Shown here piece by piece: positions 57,217 to 64,000 of a stretch of DNA of 64,000 bases. The position numbers and the translations under genes are program-made. The stretch is from Aphidius gifuensis (Eukaryota; Arthropoda; Insecta; Hymenoptera; Braconidae). Within the stretch, counting starts at the first letter, position 1; each line of letters starts with the position of its first letter. The notes below the pieces were generated by a model. That model was given only the letters and a program-made list of their open reading frames with translations, searched no databases and had not been told where the DNA came from. The stretch lies in contig NC_057791.1 in assembly GCF_014905175.1 (NCBI RefSeq), forward strand, positions 9,000,492 to 9,064,491, given 5' to 3'.

Positions 57217-58134
57217 ATGGCTCAATGCACATCAAAAAACGCCAAAAAAACTGGCAACTTTGAGTTTAAAAATAAAAAAATTTAAAAAAATAAAAATCCT
57301 AAGAAAAAAAAGAAAAACCATACAGCTGGTGATGGATTATTAAATAAAATTATAAATAAATTGCCTGTTGAACTTCATATTCCTGGATATTCATTCGCTG
57401 GACCTGGGACAAAATTGGAAAAACGTCTGGCTCGTGGTGATCAAGGCATCAATCCTCTTGATAAATTTTGTAAAGATCATGATATTGCGTACGCAGCAAG
57501 TCCTAATGATATGCATGCAAGGAATATGGCAGACAAAATACTTGCTAAAAAAGCATCATCAAGAGTTTTTGCGAAAGATTCAAGTATTGGGGAACGTGCA
57601 GCAGCTGCCTTCGTTGCTGGCACCATGAAAATAAAATCTAAACTTGGTATGGGCATGAAAAATTCAAAAACTCCGAAAGCCAGTATTAAAAAAAAAGAAA
57701 AAAAAAAGAAAAATGGAAGAAAAAAAAAATTGCCATTGAAAAAAATTATTCAAGCAGCCAAAAATGCAATGCATTATGTAAATGATAATCAGATGAATAT
57801 TAAATCAGCATTACAAGGAGCAAAAGTTGAGATGAAGAAGTCTGGGGGAAAATCAAATATACAAGTTCCACGAATTATACCAATACCAAGTAAGATAGGT
57901 GGCGCTCTACCATTATTGATTCCAATTTTGACAGCACTCAGCGCCATTGGTGGAATAGTTGGCGGCGCTTCCGGCGTTGTAAAAACAATAAATGATGCAA
58001 ATTCCGCCAAAAAACAATTGGAAGAAAGCAAAAGACATAATAAAGCTATTGAATCAATAGCACTCGGTAAAGGTCTATATATGAGACCATATAAAAATGG
58101 AGCAGGATTTTTTTTGTCTCCAAAAAACTTGTAG
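57217..58134 (+). CDS. PLA2-like protein with Lys-rich and hydrophobic segments
   Basis: ATG at 57217, but an in-frame TAA at 57283-57285 follows 22 codons; the remaining frame 57286-58134 is open. The region from 57361 reads GYSFAGPGTKLEKRLARG (calcium-loop-like GPG) and FCKDHDIAYAA (His-Asp catalytic pair and Tyr), the layout of the phospholipase A2 domain known from parvovirus VP1 and reported in Polinton-like elements, where it is thought to help pass endosomal membranes. A Lys-rich stretch (about residues 100-130 from 57361) follows, then a hydrophobic helix around 57900-57985 and a C-terminal GKGLYMRPYKNG. The protease ATG lies 3 bp after the stop. Possibly alternative initiation downstream of the TAA; otherwise a pseudogene. 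Confidence 0.85.
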
Positions 58135-58136
58135 AG

Positions 58137-58538
58137 ATGCTGCCACGTCGAGCGTTGACTGATTGGGATCTGGTGAAATTTGCAGAGCAATTGAAAATAA
58201 AAAATTTTCGTGGGGTTTTTATGAGAAATAATCTACCAACAAAATCTTTGCATCGAGAAACTGGTATAATAAATCTCGATGATGATAAAAATCCTGGTAC
58301 ACATTGGACTGCATATAAAAAAGTTAATAAAAATCTTGCGATTTATTTTGACGGCTTTGGAAATCTCCAGCCCCCGACAGAGCTCGTTGAATATTTAAAT
58401 GTTGGCAGCATCAAATATAACTATAAACGCTTTCAAAATTGGAATACATGGAATTGTGGTCATTTGTGTCTTCAGTTCTTAGCAGACTTTATCTGGCAAC
58501 TCATCAGTTCTAGAAGCTTCATATTTTCCAAGGATTGA
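58137..58538 (+). CDS. Adenain-like cysteine protease
   Basis: 133 codons. The catalytic set of the adenovirus-protease family (C5/Ulp1 fold) is in order: H56 in GTHWTAY, D72 in IYFDGFG, Q100 (oxyanion position, seven residues before the nucleophile) and C107 in WNCGHLCLQFL. In this family the enzyme matures capsid proteins. After FLADF (about residue 118) the frame runs into the beginning of the penton gene in another frame, so the original C-terminus was lost in a small deletion. All catalytic residues remain; activity is uncertain. Confidence 0.9.
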   Translation: MLPRRALTDWDLVKFAEQLKIKNFRGVFMRNNLPTKSLHRETGIINLDDDKNPGTHWTAYKKVNKNLAIYFDGFGNLQPPTELVEYLNVGSIKYNYKRFQNWNTWNCGHLCLQFLADFIWQLISSRSFIFSKD

Positions 58539-59139
58539 ATTATCACCACAAAAAAATTACTCGCTTGGCCTAGCGACTTTTTTAACATTTAACACGATAC
58601 CAAATATTACATCAGAAAATAACAAAATATATTTTTCAACGTCTGATGATTGGATTGAGATACCTGAAGGAAGTTATGAGATTGATGCTCTTGCTGAATT
58701 TTTGAAACCATACTCTATTCAGCTTTGGGGCAATACAAATACATTACACAAGCATATACAAAGTGCAAAAGACATTGATTTTCGATCATCTGATACAATT
58801 GCAAAACTGTTGGGATTTACTCCACGTATTTTGGAGTCAAATATTGTGCACGTATCCGATTTGCCAATAAACATTATAAAAGTGAATTCAATAAGAATTG
58901 AGTGCAATATTACCACTGATGCTTTAATTAATAATAAAAAAGTTCATACAATCCACGAGTTTTTTCCAACTGTGCCACCAGGCTATAAAATTATTGAAGT
59001 TCCATCAAATATTATCTATTTGCCAGTATCAGTAAGAACAATTGATCACGTGCAAATAAAAATTGTTGATCAAGACGGTGATCTGGTTGACTTCCGTGGT
59101 GAGACAATTACTGTAAGATTACACATTAAATCACGTTAA
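58483..59139 (+). pseudogene. Penton-like minor capsid protein, start lost
   Basis: The frame is open for 218 codons before the TAA at 59137-59139, and begins after a TAG at 58480-58482 with QTLSGNSSVLEASYFPRIEL and SLGLATFLTFNTIPN, the usual N-terminus of the Polinton minor capsid. No ATG precedes it: the first is at 58702. C-terminal blocks include SDTIAKLLGFTPRILES, VHTIHEFFPTVPPGYKI and IVDQDGDLVDFRG. Single jelly-roll penton-type proteins form capsid vertices. The 5' end overlaps the protease in a different frame because of a deletion between the two genes. Confidence 0.85.
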
Positions 59140-59318
59140 TGGATATCGTCTATAATCGAAAAGTTGACTCATCATATAAAAGGATTCAATGCAATCCACC
59201 ACCAATCAGTTGTCATCAAGCATTGAAAACATTAACACCACAGAGTGTCCAGTTTCTGAAAAGTCTCGGCCTTCAAGTGGTGAAAAAAAAGAAAGCTATT
59301 GGAGTTGGGTCTGGGTAA
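59139..59318 (+). CDS. 59-codon Polinton ORF between the capsid genes
   Basis: Its ATG overlaps the penton stop (TAATG at 59137-59141). Sequence: MDIVYNRKVDSSYKR start, then PPPISCHQALKTL, TPQSVQFLKSLGLQVVKK and a basic end. The motif (S/R)-x-QFLKSLG followed by Lys is what I remember for a small protein in this position in arthropod Polintons. Function unknown. The overlap suggests translation coupling or a shared transcript. Confidence 0.65.
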   Translation: MDIVYNRKVDSSYKRIQCNPPPISCHQALKTLTPQSVQFLKSLGLQVVKKKKAIGVGSG

Positions 59319-59352
59319 AAGTATCTTGTTTGAATTGTATGTGCTGTCCAAA

Positions 59353-60585
59353 ATGGCGGAGGCTATGCTGAGTATTAACACACCGATTGAATTTGATTTA
59401 TCAATATCTCACTATGAGATCCATGCACATCAGCCCTATGGTTCAACAACATTTGGAAACAGTGATGAAATTAGAATCAATATACAAAATCAGGATATTT
59501 TTATTTTGCCATGCAAAAGTTCATTACACATTTCCGGAAGATTAGTGACCGAAAAAAATGATGGTAGTGTGGCAGCGGCTTTGACTACTAAAATTGTTAT
59601 TAATGGTATACTTCATCTTTTCGATGAAATAAGATATGAAATGAATGGTGTTGAGATTGATAGGAGTAAAAATACTGGCATGACAAGCACTTTAAAAAAT
59701 TATCTGTCAGTAAATCCAGAATCAAATTTAGAGAATGCTGGTTGGCTTGGTACTAGCGATGATATATCATTAACTAACACTGATGGATACTTTGATGTTT
59801 GTATACCATTACAAATGTTCCTTGGCTTTGCTGAAGACTATAGAAAGATTATTGTCAATGCTAAGCATGAATTGATATTAATTCGCTCAAGAAGTGATAT
59901 GAACGCATGTATTGGAATTGGTGGGGCAGAAGAAAGAGATTTGAAATTTCAAATAAGCAAGATTGAATGGCTAGTGCCATATGTTAAATTATCTGATAAG
60001 AAAAAAATTGATATGATGAAATTTATTCAACGAGATCCACCAATTTCAATGAGTTTTCGAGCATGGTGTCTTTTTGAATGGCCAATTTTACCTCCAACTA
60101 ATAAGCATGTATGGTCAATACAAACAAGTACGCAGCTAGAAAAGCCTAGATTTATTATTTTAGCTTTTCAGTGCAATAAAAAGAATAAATGGAATGAGAA
60201 CTCTGCTTATTTTGAGCATTGCAATATTCGAGATGTCAAGCTTTTTCTCAATTCAGTGTCATATCCATATGCTAATTTGAACCTTGATATTGGGAAAAAT
60301 CAATTTTCAATTTTATATGAAATGTTTAAGGACTTTGGTGAAACATTTTATGAAAAAGAAATAAATTATCCAATATCAAAAAAATTATTTTTGGAAAAAT
60401 CACCATTAATTGTCATCGATGGCAGCAGACAAAATGAAATGATAAAATATGGACCAGTTGATGTTCGACTGGAATTTGAATCCAAGGAAAACTTTCCTCC
60501 AGCAACGAGTGCTTATTGTTTGATTCTACATGATCGTATTATAGAGTATAAGCCTATCAGTGCAAGTATTCAGAAATTAACATAA
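59353..60585 (+). CDS. Polinton major capsid protein (double jelly-roll)
   Basis: ATG at 59353 (MAEAMLSINTPIEFDLSI), 410 codons to TAA at 60583-60585; an upstream TTG-initiated extension from 59299 is possible but not needed. Blocks of the Polinton/adintovirus hexon-type protein are seen: HQPYGSTTFGNSDEIRI, SLHISGRLV, HLFDEIRYEMNGVEID, WSIQTSTQLEKPRFIILAF, DVRLEFES and a C-terminal YCLILHDRIIEYKP. It would build the icosahedral capsid shell. No stop or frameshift visible; with the integrase it is the best preserved Polinton gene. A-rich tract with AATAAA at 60635-60645 follows as a likely poly(A) signal. Confidence 0.88.
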   Translation: MAEAMLSINTPIEFDLSISHYEIHAHQPYGSTTFGNSDEIRINIQNQDIFILPCKSSLHISGRLVTEKNDGSVAAALTTKIVINGILHLFDEIRYEMNGVEIDRSKNTGMTSTLKNYLSVNPESNLENAGWLGTSDDISLTNTDGYFDVCIPLQMFLGFAEDYRKIIVNAKHELILIRSRSDMNACIGIGGAEERDLKFQISKIEWLVPYVKLSDKKKIDMMKFIQRDPPISMSFRAWCLFEWPILPPTNKHVWSIQTSTQLEKPRFIILAFQCNKKNKWNENSAYFEHCNIRDVKLFLNSVSYPYANLNLDIGKNQFSILYEMFKDFGETFYEKEINYPISKKLFLEKSPLIVIDGSRQNEMIKYGPVDVRLEFESKENFPPATSAYCLILHDRIIEYKPISASIQKLT

Positions 60586-60711
60586 TATAAAGGAAAAAAA
60601 AAAAAAATTGATGTAAAACTATAATTGAATGAAAAAATAAATAAAAAATGAGACGCAATTTGTTGTATTTAATATATATATATTTATTAACATTATTTAT
60701 ACATTTACTCC

Positions 60712-61185
60712 TTAATTAAGCATTTCAATGTTGTTTTGTTTTTGTTTCTCGAATCCAAAATGGTTTGATCCATGTCTGACGAATCTAAGTTCTTCAGAGA
60801 GAGCATCTTTAAGTAACTCTGGTAAAATTGTTGAATTCTGTGTGATGAAATTGCTAAGTCTTTTTGGTAGAAATACTGAATATTTGCGCTCCAATTCCAA
60901 TATGATAGAATCTCCATATGGTGTTCGAACTTGTCTTACATTTGTCACACAATATAAGTAATCAAATTCAATCTTTTTGATTGGGATAGTAGCAGGATAT
61001 GGTGTTACTCCAATAGTGTTCATTTCTGCATATAATTTGTCCATGTTGCCTGTTGGAAATGAAACAAAATTAGAATCATTGCAAGAATAATAATACGACA
61101 ACGCATAAATACATAAATGAGAGGTTACATGAATAAAATGTTTAATCGTATGAATAATATAATATATGTATAAAATATTTACCAA
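60712..61185 (-). CDS. Unrecognised Polinton gene, at least two exons
   Basis: Main exon 61049-60712 begins after TTCCAACAG with NMDKLYAEMNTIGVTPYPAT, then FDYLYCVTNVRQVRTPYGDS, LELERKYSVFLPKRLSNFIT and FVRHGSNHFGFEKQ. An upstream exon probably ends at 61183 (AAAATTG before GTAAAT); the hydrophobic residues in the long frame between are intron sequence. It faces the capsid genes. I have a sense of similar proteins in wasp Polintons but know no function. No lesion in the main exon. Confidence 0.6.
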   Translation of the reverse strand: MVNILYIYYIIHTIKHFIHVTSHLCIYALSYYYSCNDSNFVSFPTGNMDKLYAEMNTIGVTPYPATIPIKKIEFDYLYCVTNVRQVRTPYGDSIILELERKYSVFLPKRLSNFITQNSTILPELLKDALSEELRFVRHGSNHFGFEKQKQNNIEMLN

Positions 61186-61189
61186 TTTT

Positions 61190-61720
61190 ATTTTTACTGT
61201 CTTGGAGATGCTAGCTCAGAAAGCTCGATGAGATCTGTAGCTCTACAGCTCTGGGCAGCAGCTTTTAAAGGAAAATCGATCCCCCACTTTCAACGATCCC
61301 CACTTTAAATAAACATTTAGGTTAAATAAACCTTAGGTTAGGCTTATATTTTTTTTGTGAGTCACTTTTCTAAAAATTTTTGCTGTTAGAGGCTGAATAA
61401 TCATTCAAGATTATGAGTTGGCTGATTCATTATTTGTAATGAGTCATGTGTTTCGTTGAAAAAGTTTTGGATGATTGTAAGTTAATATTTATACCTGATA
61501 ATAATAAAACTTATTTACTATTTGCAGCTGTCCAGCTCCTCAAACATGTCTGAGCATGTTTAAACTTGCCTGAACATGTTTAAACTTGTCTGAACATGTT
61601 TAAACTTGGTTTTAAGGAATTCTAATGCTAACCTTATTTTATAATTTAAATACTAAAAAAGAAATAAATATACATTCCAACACAATTTTTTCATCGTTTT
61701 AAATTTTCATTTATTTATTA
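61190..61720. other. Spacer with a 21-bp tandem repeat
   Basis: At 61545-61612, TGTCTGAGCATGTTTAAACT, then TGCCTGAACATGTTTAAACT, then TGTCTGAACATGTTTAAACT: three 21-bp units with inner palindrome AGTTTAAACAT-like. The word GATGCTAGCTC appears here (61206) and at 61968. No frame. Confidence 0.75.
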
Positions 61721-61726
61721 ATTTTT

Positions 61727-61942
61727 TTACATGATCATTTTAGTAGAAGATTGCTCTGCAGCACATTTCTCACAGTCTTTTATTAGTGAATAAAAAAAAC
61801 ATCCAGCTATATCACCATCTCCACAATCAATTGAATGCTTGGTACATCTGCGCAATCCTGAAACGTGCGGATTTTGTTTCTGGTTTTCAGACAGCTTATC
61901 CCAGCGATCTTGACTGTCGAGTTCGTTTTTTACAACTGGCAA
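61727..61942 (-). CDS. Cysteine-rich C-terminal exon near the right TIR
   Basis: 71 codons; a splice acceptor (ATTTTGCCAG) just inside the start suggests it is a last exon beginning VVKNELDSQDRWDKL. Eight Cys include RRCTKHSIDCGDGDIAGCFF and DCEKCAAEQ. It could bind metal or be secreted, but no family is recognised. It may belong with the fibre-like frame upstream (62481-62014). Confidence 0.45.
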   Translation of the reverse strand: MPVVKNELDSQDRWDKLSENQKQNPHVSGLRRCTKHSIDCGDGDIAGCFFYSLIKDCEKCAAEQSSTKMIM

Positions 61943-62013
61943 AATATATATGGTTCTGAGTGTTGCCTGATGCTAGCTCCCCCACTACAATTTTCAAAAT
62001 CAACCTTCCCCTT

Positions 62014-62481
62014 CTATAAAATTTTCTTATTATCTAATTTTTCGACTACATCGGAAATTCGTTTGTACATAGTTTCCAGTGTGCTAACTCTAGATTCTAT
62101 GAGTTGAAAAAAATTTTTGCTCTGATAAATTGAATCTGCATCAACATTTATAGAATGTTCATTTTTATGATCGTGAAAAGCTGATTCGAGTCCGCCAATC
62201 ATAATGCTATTATTTTCACAACTATCTTTCAATGATGCAGTCTGATGATATATCACTCGCGTTTCTTCTTGAATCATTTCGCGAACAATTTTAACTGACG
62301 CAGCATCGTTTGCATTTAGCGGATCTCCGACATTACACAAACGTTTATGGTTTATATCATATTGTTTATCCTTTGTTAGCTTAAAGCCCTCACCCGTCGG
62401 ACCTCGAACACCAACACTATTTATTGTATTACTTTTAACTATACTTTTTGGCAGTTGACGACCGAAAACATCTACAGTCAT
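62014..62481 (-). CDS. Fibre-like Polinton protein
   Basis: 155 codons. N-terminus MTVDVFGRQLPKS, then GVRGPTGEGFKLTKDKQYDI and KRLCNVGDPLNANDA: a short collagen-like GPTG followed by the x-YDI-x-KRL-x-NV-x-DP pattern often found in viral and phage attachment fibres and in Polinton terminal genes. The remainder (QLIESRVSTLETMYKRISD) is coiled coil, suited to a trimeric stalk. Sits next to the right TIR, transcribed inward. A surface role is inference from pattern. Confidence 0.6.
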   Translation of the reverse strand: MTVDVFGRQLPKSIVKSNTINSVGVRGPTGEGFKLTKDKQYDINHKRLCNVGDPLNANDAASVKIVREMIQEETRVIYHQTASLKDSCENNSIMIGGLESAFHDHKNEHSINVDADSIYQSKNFFQLIESRVSTLETMYKRISDVVEKLDNKKIL

Positions 62482-62584
62482 CTTGCCTGAATGACAAAAT
62501 CTCTACTGTCAGAAAAACAAAATTTCAAGTCTATTTAACCATTTTGAATCAAAATAATAATTGAGTTTTTTAATTTAAATCATA

Positions 62585-62886
62585 TTCAAAATGGCCGATA
62601 TTTCAAACATGTAGATATAGTAACTTACCACATTATCGATAAACAAAATGGCTAACATATAGAATCAAATTCAAATATATAGATATACCAACTCCCTACG
62701 TTACCGATATACAAAATGGCCGACTTTTGAATATATAGATATACCAACTCTCCACGTTACCGATATACAAAATGGCTGACATACTAACATAGAGGGGGAA
62801 TTTAATCGGAGCCTGGTGGGGGTTTAATTGGGCCGGAGTGGGGGTTTGATATCAAACCGTCCCAGTATCCGCCTTGCTCCACTACT
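62585..62886 (-). repeat. Polinton right terminal inverted repeat with four sub-repeats
   Basis: Outer 185 bp match the left TIR. Inward, the module AAAATGGC.(G/A)A...ATATAGATATACCAACTC...GTTACCGATATAC recurs with starts at 62588, 62645, 62713 and 62769. The left TIR has one to two such modules. The right end also carries an extra GGTTTAATTGGGCCGGAGTG segment. Confidence 0.9.
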
Positions 62887-62892
62887 CGTAAC
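62887..62892. repeat. Polinton target-site duplication, right copy
   Basis: CGTAAC directly after the CT terminus; identical to 36819-36824. Confidence 0.95.
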
Positions 62893-64000
62893 TTGTGACT
62901 TTTTTTAATGGGAGTTGCTTATCTTCCTTAATCAGTACACAAAATTTTAAGCATTTGTATAGTAAAACATAGCAATAGTCTCTCGTTTTGATTCTTAAAA
63001 TGACTAAATATTACTGTCTATCATCAGACAAAAAATTCCTGATCGGGTCAACACAATCAAATCATTACTTGATTTATTGTCGGATGAAGTACCTATCAAA
63101 TTTCATCAAATTTAACAAAAAAATCTGAAATAGGTTTTTGAATATTTGAATGAACAACAGTCACTGAAATACTCGATTCTTCATAAAGTTGCGTTGTTTT
63201 TCTCTATTCCTAAGTATCTAAGTATATTCTGAAGTATAATAGCCTCAATTGATTATTGTTGATGATTCTACAAATCGTAAAGCTTAGGAATCAATACAGA
63301 AATTTCAAAGTATTCAAATACTAAAACGGTAAAACCAGTCTAATTCCCTATTCATTTAAATTACTTAGTATTACTATCTTTACAGACAAAAATATCCTAA
63401 TAAGATCGACATAATTCAAAAATTACTCGATTTGTTGTTAGACAAAGTACCTATCCTGACCAGGACTTGATCAAGTTGAAATAATCAATGAAGTATTTGT
63501 TTTTTGAAATTTAATCGATCCGGTCAGCATCAGGCAAACACTATCAAATCTTGAATAGGGAAACCCTGATCAAATCCTGACCAGGACTTGGCCAAGATAA
63601 AATAATAAATAAAATAATTTTTTTTTTTGAATTTACTTGATCCGGTCAGCATCAGGCAAACACTATCGAATCTCGAATAAGGAAAACTTGATTGAATCCT
63701 GAACAGGACCTGATCGAGATAGAAATGCCAAAAAAAGAATCCTTGTGGATAACAATATTTTCCTAATTCTTACGTATCTTTGTTTATAATATCTATTAAT
63801 TTTAATTTTTACTCTTTCTTGGCATTTAACAAACCACTATGCGTAGAACGTAACATAAAAGGAAAGAATAGTTGTTGTGTGTCAGTTGAGAAGCAGGCGA
63901 AGGAACTATTCAATTAACTTTGATCTGAGCCAACAAACACTGTGAATCTTTTGACAAGTGATATTAGTACGTTCGTTGACGCTACATAGCTGAATAAGAA
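62893..64000. other. Right flank with short duplicated segments, no gene
   Basis: 63000-63110 and 63385-63470 are diverged copies (ATTACT.TCT..CAGACAAAAA, ATTACT.GATTT.TTGT, AAGTACCTATC). No supportable frame. Confidence 0.55.
63450..63725. repeat. Tandem repeat of about 130 bp, two full units and a partial
   Basis: CCTGACCAGGACTTGATCAAG, later GATCCGGTCAGCATCAGGCA and AACACTATC.AATCT.GAATA recur at about 63455, 63575 and 63695. No coding. Confidence 0.85.

Larger units (their letters stand above)
36825..62886. mobile_element. Complete Maverick/Polinton element, 26.06 kb including nested insert
   Basis: Starts AGTAGTGGGGCAAGGCGGAT and ends with the inverse ATCCGCCTTGCTCCACTACT (one-base differences), i.e. 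AG...CT termini, with a perfect 6-bp duplication CGTAAC. Both are diagnostic of Polintons. The content agrees: protein-primed polymerase B, integrase, packaging ATPase, adenain-like protease, two capsid proteins and a PLA2-like protein. Without the 11.65-kb insert and the 407-bp MITE the element is about 14.0 kb, normal for the group. The morphogenesis genes run rightward at 57-60.6 kb; integrase, DUF8207-like gene and ATPase run leftward. Stops and frameshifts in most genes imply it is no longer autonomous. Confidence 0.96.

Overview
This is a very AT-rich, intron-containing animal nuclear sequence packed with transposable elements. I found no convincing ordinary host gene. The set of families (arthropod-type Polinton genes, an insect-type BEN-domain gene, a Helitron fragment, a jockey-like LINE, tRNA-derived SINEs and very many foldback elements and MITEs) points to an insect. 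A parasitoid wasp (Hymenoptera, perhaps a braconid) is my best guess from family resemblance; the sequence does not prove it.

The dominant object is a full-length Maverick/Polinton element at 36825-62886. It starts AG, ends CT, has terminal inverted repeats and is flanked by a perfect 6-bp target duplication CGTAAC (36819-36824 and 62887-62892). It carries the expected virus-like gene set: protein-primed family B DNA polymerase (39541-42178), retroviral-type integrase with a C-terminal chromodomain (42812-43735), a DUF8207-like gene (43786-44703), FtsK/HerA-type packaging ATPase, a phospholipase-A2-like gene (57217-58134), adenain-like protease (58137-58538), penton-like minor capsid (58483-59139), a 59-codon ORF (59139-59318) and a major capsid gene (59353-60585). 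Near its ends lie a multi-exon gene (37196-38640) and fibre-like and cysteine-rich reading frames (60712-62481). Many of these genes carry one or a few stops or frameshifts, so the element is eroded and not intact.

The ATPase is cut in two by an 11.65-kb nested insert (45172-56819). Most of the insert is a younger two-gene DNA transposon with about 1.4-kb, nearly identical terminal inverted repeats (47307-48712 and 55445-56793). It has an uninterrupted 839-codon CACTA/EnSpm-like transposase on the minus strand (48804-51323) and a divergent five-exon partner gene on the plus strand (53245-55280) with a frameshift and a stop. Each TIR contains four 105-bp tandem repeats and a mirror-image tRNA-derived SINE.

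The left 36 kb is a graveyard. Hairpin-forming satellite arrays occupy 1-1340 and 28320-30110. Two older Polinton fragments are present: copy A at 5051-8667 (polymerase tail, integrase, DUF8207-like gene, ATPase) and copy B at 12344-17070 (polymerase N-terminal half). Copy A is broken by a foldback element, a mariner-like MITE and a solo LTR with a 4-bp duplication; copy B by a 3-kb insert containing a Helitron remnant. Between and around them lie a piggyBac-type MITE, a LINE fragment, a GAGAC-rich hAT-type foldback with an 8-bp duplication, a TTGGCC-rich foldback, a 305-bp tandem array, and a degraded BEN-domain gene (32263-34137) divergent from a second, degraded CACTA-like transposase (34953-35802). 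The right flank (62893-64000) has only short duplicated segments.
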